This document shows, in pieces, positions 44,414 to 52,718 of a DNA stretch of 64,000 bases. The DNA is from a bacterium (GTDB taxonomy: Bacteria > Electryoneota > RPQS01). Each line of letters starts with the position of its first letter. The first letter of the stretch is position 1. Both the position numbers and the translations under genes were made by a program. The notes under the pieces are model-generated. The model did no database searches. It had not been told where the DNA came from and saw only the letters and a list, made by a program, of their open reading frames with translations. Location: assembly GCA_023382385.1 (NCBI GenBank), contig JAHDVH010000002.1, positions 448,219-512,218 of the forward strand, read 5' to 3'.

Positions 44414-46275
44414 TTGAGCAGAATCACCCTCTGCGAGTGCTTTGTATCTCCGGCGCGAGCCTGCAGCATGTAAACCCCACTGGGTAATCCCGAACCGTCA
44501 ATTTCGAATTCAGTTCTTCCTGCGGAGAAATATTGGCCGTAAAGCATGACTCTTCGCCCGCGAATGTCATACAAACTCAGTTCCACTTGCATGCCGCGCG
44601 CAAGTTCAAGGGGAAGGCGCGCTGTATTATTAAAGGGATTGGGATACAGGGGTCGAAGGGAAAAATCCTGCGGCAACGGGAGCGGCGCGACTTCTCCACT
44701 TGCAAGTATCACGGTCTCTGATGTCACGAAGATCGGTTCGTGGGACTGAGTACTGTACATGGCCATAAAGGCGTTCGTCTCCGGCAAGTTGTGTGCTGCG
44801 AGGTAATTCACCAAACCCGGCTGCACAGTCTGAAACAGCACAGAAACGGTAACCGTCGCGGAGCGCGGCAAACGATAAGTCACGATGTCGCTTCCGCTGC
44901 CTTCCGCGCCGCCCACTCGGTTGAAATTGGTGTCCGAGGGCGGCACGCCGTAGACGGCGACACTGTCATACGAGAGATGTTCGCTCGTAAACATCAATGG
45001 CGGCAGACGATTGTCCTTGGGATGCGACACAGCGCGCAGCAGCGTCCATGTCCGCCGGCCTTGGTCATCTCCCATCACCGCTTCGTAAACCTGCACCTGA
45101 CTCTCTTCGGAAATCACGTCATGATGAGGTTCAAACGGATCGTCGTAGCCGATGATTTCGCCCTGATCGTTCCACGCCCCTGATTCGAAAATCACATTTC
45201 CCGTGTCGTCTTGTGATCTCACATGCAGCCACATCCGGCGGAGCGGGATTCCCGTTGGCAGCTTGTGTCCCGCCAAATTTGTAACTGTGACCTGCAGAAT
45301 CGTCGAATCGCCGTCATGCTCTGCGTGCAAATCGAGCGCACATGTCTGAGTTTGCAGGTTTCTTTGCGTCTCGGCGATGGTCGTGTCAAACTGCGCCGCC
45401 AGCGCGGTCACACCCAACGTTTGTGCATGATCACGCAGTAGCCGCAGCATCGTCACATTGGCGCCGACAAACAAATGCTGAAAGTAGGGAGAGCGCAATT
45501 CCTGATGCCACGGCGGCACGAGTGCGATGTCCTGTGGGGAAGTGGAGACGCGCATATGACAAGCCTGACAGCTCACGTTTCCTGCTTGCCCGTAGAAACT
45601 GTTCTTCCACTCGATGTAAGGCGTCTGCTCAGGGAACTCGCCGATGATGTTGCCTTCCACGTCGAGGGAAGGAGTGAAAAGCGTATGACACGTCGCACAC
45701 AGCTCGGCGTCGTTCGTGTGTGCACCGAGCACCGGAGTGTATCCCACATTGTTAATCATCGGGGCCTGCAAGGGATTTGCATACGGCCCGAAAATGAGCC
45801 GCTCATCTGTAATCTCGTAGCCCCCGCTGTAGCTCGCCGGCTCGCCAAGATTGTCCGGTTGGACCTGGTGACACACGGTACAGCTCACACCGTCGCGCGC
45901 CAGCGGATCGCTCGGCAGGGCGGAAAGGTCATAATGCTCAAAACCGTCATACCGAACTTGAGTGTGACCGATCGGCACATGACAGACGGTACAGCGCTGT
46001 TGAATCAGCGCAGAATGCTGCGGGAAAGCTGCAAGCTCGGTGGCCACTTTCGCCCGCCAGAACGGGTCTTTGGAGCTGTTCGCCATCATCGTTGAGCGCC
46101 ACTGCGTGATTGGAGATATGTCCGTTCCGTTCTCGGTCATAATATTGCCGTTCGAAACATGGCACATCTGGCAATTCCCCGAACCGGAAAACAGCGTGGT
46201 CGTGTGTGTCGGCAGATTTTGGGCAAAGAGCTGGCCGGACAGCAACCAAACAACAAATAGAATTAATAATCTCAT
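44410..46275 (-). CDS. Secreted pentahaem cytochrome c with T9SS sorting domain
   Basis: 621 residues with a signal peptide (ending GQLFA). Five CXXCH haem sites are visible: CQMCH and CTVCH (first 110 residues), CTVCH, CATCH and CQACH (to about 240), as in the multihaem cytochrome c554/NrfH-like folds. A beta-rich region (about 310-520, LDLHAEHDGDSTILQVTVTN, then LAGHKLPTGIP) is followed by a T9SS domain (YPNPFN, terminal RVILLK). T9SS-sorted cytochromes would sit on the cell surface and could serve extracellular electron transfer; oxidation or reduction of a nitrogen species is another option. Confidence 0.88.
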   Translation of the reverse strand: MRLLILFVVWLLSGQLFAQNLPTHTTTLFSGSGNCQMCHVSNGNIMTENGTDISPITQWRSTMMANSSKDPFWRAKVATELAAFPQHSALIQQRCTVCHVPIGHTQVRYDGFEHYDLSALPSDPLARDGVSCTVCHQVQPDNLGEPASYSGGYEITDERLIFGPYANPLQAPMINNVGYTPVLGAHTNDAELCATCHTLFTPSLDVEGNIIGEFPEQTPYIEWKNSFYGQAGNVSCQACHMRVSTSPQDIALVPPWHQELRSPYFQHLFVGANVTMLRLLRDHAQTLGVTALAAQFDTTIAETQRNLQTQTCALDLHAEHDGDSTILQVTVTNLAGHKLPTGIPLRRMWLHVRSQDDTGNVIFESGAWNDQGEIIGYDDPFEPHHDVISEESQVQVYEAVMGDDQGRRTWTLLRAVSHPKDNRLPPLMFTSEHLSYDSVAVYGVPPSDTNFNRVGGAEGSGSDIVTYRLPRSATVTVSVLFQTVQPGLVNYLAAHNLPETNAFMAMYSTQSHEPIFVTSETVILASGEVAPLPLPQDFSLRPLYPNPFNNTARLPLELARGMQVELSLYDIRGRRVMLYGQYFSAGRTEFEIDGSGLPSGVYMLQARAGDTKHSQRVILLK

Positions 46276-46351
46276 AACTATATACCTGAGTTTCCTCCAT
46301 TATAAGAGAAATTCCCAAACAAGCAATTTGCTGCGAATTCGCTGGAGACAA

Positions 46352-46378
46352 AAGAGGCAGCCTACGCGGCTGCCTCTT
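46352..46378 (-). terminator. Terminator of the P-domain T9SS gene
   Basis: AAGAGGCAGCC (46352-46362) and GGCTGCCTCTT (46368-46378) around TACGC; on the minus strand TTTTGTCTCC follows. Confidence 0.8.
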
Positions 46379-46397
46379 GAGCAATAGTGATTTTTCG

Positions 46398-47189
46398 TTA
46401 CTTCTGAAGCACCATCCGGGCCGTCTGTGATTTGCCGTTGCTCTCCACTTTCGCAAAGTAGCTTCCTGAACTCCAGCCGCTACCATCGATAGGCAGCGCG
46501 TGCTCGCCTGCACTGAGCGAATGCCGGGAATTCAAAACCGTTTGACCCATCCCATTGAATACGCGCAGAGAAACCGTCGCAGGTCGCGACAGCGCAATCG
46601 GCAGAATGGTCGTCGGGTTGAAGGGGTTCGGGTAATTCTGGCCGACGGAGAACTCGGTCACGAGCGGCGCCGGTTCGCGCGCCGAAACAGCGGCATACGT
46701 CAACTCCAATGCCCACGACTGGATCGAACCGACATCCTGCGGCGCATTGTCCGTCACGCGCAGAATCCATGTGCCTGCCGACGAGATTTGATCAAACAGC
46801 GTCAGAGCCTGATCCGGTTGATAGCGGCCGGTGAACGGTGGACTGCCGTCACAGATGAACTCCGAGGCCTCGTCGTCAAACACGGTCGAAATGTAGTTAT
46901 TGCCCGACAGTCCGCATTGATTGGCCAGTCGCACGACGTCTTCGTTAGGCGCTTCGAGATAGATTCTCAGGTCCTGGTCAAACGTATGATGAATTGTGAC
47001 GATGACATTGACATCTATGATATCGTAGGCGTCAAAGATCTCCATGGCCGACTCGGCGATGCCGCTCGGACCGTCCGGGATGGAAACCGGAACATTGGTC
47101 GCGGAATACGTGATGGTCGTGTCGGCTAAAGCGGACGCGTTCCATGTCACGAACACGAAGAAGACTAAGTAAACCGATTTCGATGCCAT
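46398..47189 (-). CDS. T9SS cargo with a P-domain-like module
   Basis: 263 residues from the ATG at 47189 (GGAGGG 5 bases upstream; signal peptide ending ASALA). The core reads like a proprotein-convertase P domain: SIPDGPSGIAESAMEIFDA, then VNVIVTIHHTFDQDLRIYLE, GTWILRVTDNAPQDVGSIQS and WALELTY. It is followed by a T9SS tail (NYPNPFN, SSGSYFAKV, terminal RMVLQK). P domains usually stabilise an attached protease; here none is fused, so binding or adhesion is likely. The tail is a close paralogue of the next gene's. Confidence 0.85.
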   Translation of the reverse strand: MASKSVYLVFFVFVTWNASALADTTITYSATNVPVSIPDGPSGIAESAMEIFDAYDIIDVNVIVTIHHTFDQDLRIYLEAPNEDVVRLANQCGLSGNNYISTVFDDEASEFICDGSPPFTGRYQPDQALTLFDQISSAGTWILRVTDNAPQDVGSIQSWALELTYAAVSAREPAPLVTEFSVGQNYPNPFNPTTILPIALSRPATVSLRVFNGMGQTVLNSRHSLSAGEHALPIDGSGWSSGSYFAKVESNGKSQTARMVLQK

Positions 47190-47233
47190 ATTGCCCTCCA
47201 GGAAACAATATGAAATCAGTTGCGAAACTGAAA

Positions 47234-47262
47234 GGGGCGGCACGCTTTGCGCATGCCGCCCC
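47234..47262 (-). terminator. Terminator of the upstream T9SS gene
   Basis: GGGGCGGCA (47234-47242) and TGCCGCCCC (47254-47262); CTTTCAGTTT follows on the minus strand. Confidence 0.65.
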
Positions 47263-47269
47263 TCAATCG

Positions 47270-48301
47270 TTACTTGACCAGCACCATGCGTGCGGTCTGC
47301 ACTTCGTTTCCGGCCATTACCTTCGCAAAATAGCTGCCGCTGCTCCATGCGCTACCGTCAATCGGAAGCTCATGCTGTCCCGCGCCAAGCTCCACACTAT
47401 ACTCATACACCACCTGGCCCGTTTCATTGTATACCGTCAGCTGAATCGACGTCTGCTTGTCAAGCTGAATCGGCAAATTCGTCGTCGGGTTGAACGGATT
47501 CGGATAGTTCTGAGACAGCTTGAAGCTCTCCGCCACCGGACCGCGCACGGGGCCGGCGTCAACGGTTCCTGTATTCGTGTAGCTGACCACTCCCGTCGTG
47601 TAGTTCGGACCCGTCGCATCATAATTGGAGAAACTTGCACCGCGTCCGGTAGCTTGCGTCAGCCACTGATATTGCCAATCTTCTGTGGTATCCCCAATGG
47701 GCGTGCCGTTGAAGTAGACCGTGAAGTAGCCGTGACGCGTCACTCGCAGCGCGGCTTCGGACCACGCCGGTGTCGTCAATGTTCCCCAGCCGTCTACGGT
47801 GTAAATCGCGCTATCCACATTTGTGGTTGTAAAACCAGGCATCAGTTCTACGGTCATGCGCAGCACACCGGTCCATGTCGTGCCGTTGGTGCACGGGAAC
47901 CGCACCACCAGAACATCCTGATCGGGATCTTGAACGTACGGCACGGAGTCCGTCGTCACCGCGAATCCGAGAAAATACAGGCCGTCGGACGCCACTCTGT
48001 AGTACGAAAACTCAAGTCCGTTGTCGTAGGTTTGGCAGAGCGTCGCATTCGGGAATAGATCATAGTAAGGGGTTCCGACAGGCGAGATGTACATCTGAAC
48101 ATCCCAGGGGATATAGTTGAATCCTGAGATGTTCCAAGTCTGGTTTCCGCCCGAACCGGGGCTGAAACTTACGTCGGCATCGGTCTCGAAACTCACGACG
48201 GTCGTGCCTGCGGACGGCATGTGGTTCTGATTGACCGTGATTTGAGCGATTGCACCGCTGACAAGCAGTGCGGACAACACAATTCCTAACAAGGCTTTCA
48301 T
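47270..48301 (-). CDS. T9SS-sorted secreted protein, unknown core
   Basis: 343 residues with a signal peptide (ending SGAIA), a beta-rich core I cannot assign (FSPGSGGNQTWNISGFNYIP, then CTNGTTWTGVLRMTVEL), and a T9SS tail (SQNYPNPFNPTT, SGSYFAKV, terminal RMVLVK). Its last 80 residues match those of the neighbour at 46398-47189, so the tails, or the whole genes, arose by duplication. AGGGAG lies before the ATG. Confidence 0.8.
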   Translation of the reverse strand: MKALLGIVLSALLVSGAIAQITVNQNHMPSAGTTVVSFETDADVSFSPGSGGNQTWNISGFNYIPWDVQMYISPVGTPYYDLFPNATLCQTYDNGLEFSYYRVASDGLYFLGFAVTTDSVPYVQDPDQDVLVVRFPCTNGTTWTGVLRMTVELMPGFTTTNVDSAIYTVDGWGTLTTPAWSEAALRVTRHGYFTVYFNGTPIGDTTEDWQYQWLTQATGRGASFSNYDATGPNYTTGVVSYTNTGTVDAGPVRGPVAESFKLSQNYPNPFNPTTNLPIQLDKQTSIQLTVYNETGQVVYEYSVELGAGQHELPIDGSAWSSGSYFAKVMAGNEVQTARMVLVK

Positions 48302-48328
48302 GGTTTTCTCCCTCTTTGGGTTATCTGA

Positions 48329-49453
48329 CTAAGCTTCAATCTTCTCGATATTCGCACGTGGCAGCAGGACGATTTCGTTGCTATTTTCGAGTTTTACCTT
48401 TAAGACTCGGACTTTCGCCTCGGTATCCAACGCGGTAAGTTCGGGCGGCAGGTCTTCCACTGTGCCGATCTGACCGAACCACGGCTCGCGAATGATGCGC
48501 ACGACATCCCCCTTTTCCAACCCCGACGGTTCATGCGCATCCGGTTCGTGATGCGTCACGTCCTTCTTCGCAATGATAATCTCAGGCCGCATGACGCCCG
48601 CGCGAATCTGCGTCGCGCCCGACACAGAGGCATTGTGCCCTTCATTACGCTTCAGGAGCTCAAATGTCCGCCGCGCCATCGTGATTCTTCCGAAACCCTC
48701 CGTCAGCACGAGCGTGACACCAATCTGCTCCCCGCCCGTGATCGCAACACCCTGCTCATAACCCAACAGCTTCTTCAAATCCAGGCTGTCGAAGCCTCCC
48801 ACCACCAGCGCGGCGGCACCTCCCGCAATCGCTTTCTTTACAGCTTCCAGCGTCCCCAGCGCACCTCCGACCAGCACTTTGTGCTTGCAATCTGAAGGTA
48901 TCTTGCTCTCATCCGTCACTTCATCCGGCGATTGCGCAATCATTTGAATCGTTCCGTAAGTCTCTCCGCCGATACCGAAAATCCCTTGAATGAACGTTCC
49001 GACGGCCTGCACTTCCACGCCTTCCTGCGGAAAGATTTTCGTGACTCTGCCCTCAATATACGATTCGATCTCGACCGGAATGGGCGGGTCACGCAAGATC
49101 AACTGCCCCGTTATCTCTGAAACCGCTTCGAGCGAACCTGTTATCGGTGACTTCAATTTATTCTTGAACAGGCCGAAAAAAGACTTTGCTTCGGCAATGA
49201 CTTGATCCTTCTCGATCTTGTCGCCCTCTTTGACAATCAGTGCCCCGCGCACATCGCCCGGCAGGACGCCAAGCAGGTTTGCCGCGTTCAGCGGAGTCAC
49301 GTTGCCCGGCAGATCCGTGCGTGCCACGACTTGCTCTGCGGCCATATGCTCGCCGACGTGAACCGTCACGTTGCCGCGCAGCGGCAGGATTCTGTCCTTC
49401 GTAATCAGCGTTGTTTCCGACACCCGAAGTCCGGGCGTAAATGATGTTGCCAT
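48329..49453 (-). CDS. Protein with hybrid-motif-like and C-terminal KOW-like segments
   Basis: 374 residues, family not recognised. The N-terminal half has repeated barrel-sandwich signatures like lipoyl/RnfC hybrid motifs (GALIVKEGDKIEKDQVIAEA, LKSPITGSLEAVSEITGQLI, EGRVTKIFPQEGVEVQAVGT). The middle contains LVGGALGTLEAVKKAIAGGA and a QGVAITGG segment. The C-terminus has a KOW-like strand pair (GDVVRIIREPWFGQIGTVED, then RVLKVKLENSNEIVLLPRAN). It is cytoplasmic and co-directional with pyrophosphatase and, further up, glmL. Possibly a scaffold or membrane-complex subunit; no catalytic motif is evident. Confidence 0.6.
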   Translation of the reverse strand: MATSFTPGLRVSETTLITKDRILPLRGNVTVHVGEHMAAEQVVARTDLPGNVTPLNAANLLGVLPGDVRGALIVKEGDKIEKDQVIAEAKSFFGLFKNKLKSPITGSLEAVSEITGQLILRDPPIPVEIESYIEGRVTKIFPQEGVEVQAVGTFIQGIFGIGGETYGTIQMIAQSPDEVTDESKIPSDCKHKVLVGGALGTLEAVKKAIAGGAAALVVGGFDSLDLKKLLGYEQGVAITGGEQIGVTLVLTEGFGRITMARRTFELLKRNEGHNASVSGATQIRAGVMRPEIIIAKKDVTHHEPDAHEPSGLEKGDVVRIIREPWFGQIGTVEDLPPELTALDTEAKVRVLKVKLENSNEIVLLPRANIEKIEA

Positions 49454-49506
49454 TGCTCTCGCTGTTGTTTATCTTCAATTACTCAAATTCAAAGTCGTGT
49501 CGTCTG

Positions 49507-50292
49507 TTACTTTGGCTCGGTGAATAACTCACGGAAGAAGGCGCGCATCTCTTCCATCGAAGCCTTGTCCGCCTCTTCATTATAGGCGACGCCGTTCAGT
49601 CCGGCCTTGTCCGCATTGGGATTCGTGAAGGCATGCACCGCGAACGGATACGCGACAAACTTGTAATTCACCTTGGCCTCGTCCATCTCCTTCTTAAAGG
49701 CATCAACCTGCTCGGCAGGCACAAACGGATCGTCCGCGCCGTGCAGGACCAGCACTCTGCCTTTAATGTTCTTCGCGGTCTCCGGAGTCGGGTTGCTCAA
49801 ATTCCCGTGAAAGCTCACGATGCCGTTCAGATCCGCTCCGCTGCGCGCAAGTTCGAGCGCACACGTCCCGCCGAAACAGAATCCGATTGCCGCCGTCCGC
49901 GACGCATCCACATTCGGCTGCTTCAGCATCTCATCGTATGCGGCTTTGGCAAGCTTGGCAAATAGGCTGCGGTCCTGATAAAATGGTCCGGCCAGCGCTC
50001 CGGCCTCGTCTGCCTTGGTGGTCGAAACGCCTTTGCCAAACATATCGGCGGCAAACGCCACAAAACCGAGATTGGCCAATTCACGCGCCCGCTGTTTGGC
50101 GTAGTCGTTCAAACCCCACCATTCATGAAACACAAGCACTCCGGGGCGGATCCCCTGCTGCTGCGTATTCCAGGCCACATACGCCTCGTAAGTCTTGCCG
50201 TCGACTTGATATTCAACATACGTTGACGAGACCGACGCGGCCGCCATGGAAACTCCCAGCATGAACAGGATGGAAAAAGCAAGTGATTTCAC
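49507..50292 (-). CDS. Exported dienelactone hydrolase family protein
   Basis: 261 residues with a signal peptide (ending SMAAAS). The alpha/beta hydrolase core shows PGVLVFHEWWGLNDYAK, the nucleophile elbow GFCFGGTCALE (Cys), acid in LHGADDPFVP and catalytic His in VHAFTNP. The Cys-His-Asp triad is that of dienelactone hydrolases. A periplasmic location and unknown ester substrate set it apart from catabolic DLH. It overlaps the pyrophosphatase gene by 4 bases. Confidence 0.92.
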   Translation of the reverse strand: MKSLAFSILFMLGVSMAAASVSSTYVEYQVDGKTYEAYVAWNTQQQGIRPGVLVFHEWWGLNDYAKQRARELANLGFVAFAADMFGKGVSTTKADEAGALAGPFYQDRSLFAKLAKAAYDEMLKQPNVDASRTAAIGFCFGGTCALELARSGADLNGIVSFHGNLSNPTPETAKNIKGRVLVLHGADDPFVPAEQVDAFKKEMDEAKVNYKFVAYPFAVHAFTNPNADKAGLNGVAYNEEADKASMEEMRAFFRELFTEPK

Positions 50293-50873
50293 TTCGATAC
50301 CTTTCTTGACTTCGACTTGACGGCTTTTGTTGCACTCTTGCGCTTTGCCGATGCGGATTTCCCTTTCGCGCGCTTAATGCAATCCTTGATAATCTGTTCG
50401 GCCTGCCAGCGATCCTGCCAGCCAATAGATGAAACGTGCTTGCCTTCGAGCTCCTTGTACACACGAAAGAAGTGGTCCATCTCACGCAGAAAGTGCGGCG
50501 GAACATCCGACAGACTGTGATATGTCTCAAAAGTCGGATCCGTCACGGGCACGGCAAGCAGCTTTTCGTCGCTGCCTTTCTCGTCTTCCATCATCAGCAC
50601 GCCCAGCGGTCGCGCGGCGACGACACAGCCCGGAAACGTCGGAGTTTTCACCAACACGAGCACGTCGAGCGGATCACCGTCTTCCGCCAGAGTGCCCGGC
50701 ACAAAACCGTAGTCTCCCGGATAGTGCACCGGTGAAAAGAGTGGCCGGTCGAGTACGATCGCTCCGAGGTCACTGTCGTACTCATACTTATTGCGATGGC
50801 CGTATGGAACTTCCACCACAACGTAAATTTCATTGGGAACGCGCCGCCCGGACGGCAATTCATGGAGCTTCAA
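50289..50873 (-). CDS. ppa: Inorganic pyrophosphatase, family I
   Basis: 194 residues with the family I signature EDGDPLDVLVL (three Asp ligands), YPGDYGFVPGT and the KYEYD start region. It hydrolyses pyrophosphate to drive biosynthesis. A lysine-rich C-terminal tail of about 20 residues (KGKSASAKRKSATKAVKSKS) is unusual and might bind nucleic acid or polyphosphate. Confidence 0.95.
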   Translation of the reverse strand: MKLHELPSGRRVPNEIYVVVEVPYGHRNKYEYDSDLGAIVLDRPLFSPVHYPGDYGFVPGTLAEDGDPLDVLVLVKTPTFPGCVVAARPLGVLMMEDEKGSDEKLLAVPVTDPTFETYHSLSDVPPHFLREMDHFFRVYKELEGKHVSSIGWQDRWQAEQIIKDCIKRAKGKSASAKRKSATKAVKSKSRKVSK

Positions 50874-50887
50874 GGATGGTCCTGGTT

Positions 50888-51757
50888 TTATAGTTGCGGC
50901 CGCTTCGGCACACGATGAGGTAATCCCATGCCGCGCAGGAGTGCGCCTTGCACTTCACCGCAGATTTGATTAATCATTTTCAGTCCGCCGGAGTCTTTGC
51001 GCAATGCCACGCGCAGCGGACGTTCGCCTGCCGGCATCTCCACGACACGCAGCATCATTCCCGTCACCTCGTGCGGATCCGGCGCCATTTCGCTCCGCAG
51101 CATCTCCACCACATTGTTATGCACACGCTGCGCTTCGTCCGTTTCAATCGGATACTCCGCGACCCGCTCTGCATCGTCCGGAGTCAGAATACTCGCGCGA
51201 AACTTGGTCGGAAACGCTCCCGGCTGCAGGATAGTCGAATCAATCCCGTGAGTCGTCAATTCATAAGACAGCGATTCGGCGTAGGCTTCGAGCGCGTATT
51301 TGCTTGCGCAGTAAGCCGACATGTACGGCAGCACCGTCCGCCCCAGTCCGCTCGAAACATAAATGAGTAACCCGCGTCTCCGCGCCCGCATCTTGGGCAG
51401 CACCGCGCGGTTCAGACGATGCACGCCGATCAGATTGACATTCATGATGTGCTCAAGCTGCTCCGCTGTGCTGCCTTCCGCCACGCCATTCACGCCGAGT
51501 CCCGCGTTATGCACGACCACGTCCAATTCGGAGTGAGCGTGGATGTTGTCTACCGCGCGTTCGACGGACAGCTCATCCGTGACATCCAACTCGATCACAT
51601 GCACGTTCGGCAAAGCGGAAAGTTCGGCGGCGATGCTCTGATTTCGCTCGCCCGGATCGCGCATGCTTGCGAATACGGTATGACCCGCCTGCGCAAAGTC
51701 CTGCGCGGCCAGCTTGCCGAAGCCGGACGAACAGCCCGTAATCAACACAACCGCCAT
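50888..51757 (-). CDS. Short-chain dehydrogenase/reductase
   Basis: 289 residues with the nucleotide motif TGCSSGFGKLAA (TGxxxGxG), NAG in VVHNAGLGVNG, and the catalytic Tyr-Lys pair in YMSAYCASKYALE. The sequence FPTKFRAS and length resemble classical SDRs acting on retinol-like or sugar alcohols; the substrate is unknown. One base separates it from the TerC gene upstream. Confidence 0.93.
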   Translation of the reverse strand: MAVVLITGCSSGFGKLAAQDFAQAGHTVFASMRDPGERNQSIAAELSALPNVHVIELDVTDELSVERAVDNIHAHSELDVVVHNAGLGVNGVAEGSTAEQLEHIMNVNLIGVHRLNRAVLPKMRARRRGLLIYVSSGLGRTVLPYMSAYCASKYALEAYAESLSYELTTHGIDSTILQPGAFPTKFRASILTPDDAERVAEYPIETDEAQRVHNNVVEMLRSEMAPDPHEVTGMMLRVVEMPAGERPLRVALRKDSGGLKMINQICGEVQGALLRGMGLPHRVPKRPQL

Positions 51758-51758
51758 G

Positions 51759-52688
51759 CTACTTCGCCTTTCGTTCGGGGATCACCAGCGAGAGAATCAC
51801 CGAGGTGGTCAGCACTCCCGCCACCACGCCGAGCGACCAGCCGATCGGAATCGCATACGCCGTGTGTCCCAACAGCATTTTCACACCAACAAAGGTCAGC
51901 ACGATCGACAGCCCGTACTTCAGGTAACGGAACTTGTGCATCACCCCCGACAGTGCGAAGTAGAGTGAGCGCAGTCCGAGAATCGCGAACACGTTGGACG
52001 TAAACACCACGAACGGGTCACGCGTGACGGCGAACACCGCCGGAATCGAATCCACTGCAAAAATGACATCCGAGAGTTCCACGACCAGCAAGGCGACCAT
52101 CAGCGGCGTCGCGTGGCGGACGCCGTTTTCCATGACAAAGAACTTTTTCCCGTGATACTTCGTCGTCACCGGCATGAACTTGCGAAGCATCCTGACCGCC
52201 GGATTCTTCTCGGGGTCCACGCCGTGCTCGTCCGTCACCGCCATCCGGATTCCCGTGAAGATCAGAAACGCACCGAAGACGTAAATGATCCATTCGAAAT
52301 TCTGGATCAGCGCGGTCCCGACTCCGATCATGATCCCGCGCATGACCAGCGCGCCGATGATTCCCCAGAACAGCACGCGGTGCTGATATTCCGCGGGAAC
52401 CTTGAAGTAGGAAAAGATCAGAATGAAGACGAATATATTATCGACCGAAAGCGATGCCTCGATAATGTACCCGGTCAGAAACTCAATGGCGGTGCGTTCT
52501 CCTTTCCACCACCAGACAAACCCGCAATAGCTCATGGCCAGCAGAAACCAGAACACCACCCAGCCCATGGCTTCCTTGTGGTTTACTGCGTGCGGCCGTT
52601 TGTGGAAAACTCCGAGGTCGAGCAGCAATAACGCCAGAATCCCGACCGTGAAGATTACCCACTTAATGGTTTCGAATTCAAAGCTCAT
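51759..52688 (-). CDS. TerC/Alx family integral membrane protein
   Basis: 309 residues with about eight membrane helices and the TerC signatures FLTGYIIEASLSVDNIFVFI, VELSDVIFAVDSIPAVFAVT and the conserved acidic residues in these helices. The family includes tellurium resistance proteins and Alx, a manganese exporter. Mn export is the current favoured role. Confidence 0.92.
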   Translation of the reverse strand: MSFEFETIKWVIFTVGILALLLLDLGVFHKRPHAVNHKEAMGWVVFWFLLAMSYCGFVWWWKGERTAIEFLTGYIIEASLSVDNIFVFILIFSYFKVPAEYQHRVLFWGIIGALVMRGIMIGVGTALIQNFEWIIYVFGAFLIFTGIRMAVTDEHGVDPEKNPAVRMLRKFMPVTTKYHGKKFFVMENGVRHATPLMVALLVVELSDVIFAVDSIPAVFAVTRDPFVVFTSNVFAILGLRSLYFALSGVMHKFRYLKYGLSIVLTFVGVKMLLGHTAYAIPIGWSLGVVAGVLTTSVILSLVIPERKAK

Positions 52689-52718
52689 GTAGTGAGCGGG
52701 ACAACCTCACAATATTTG

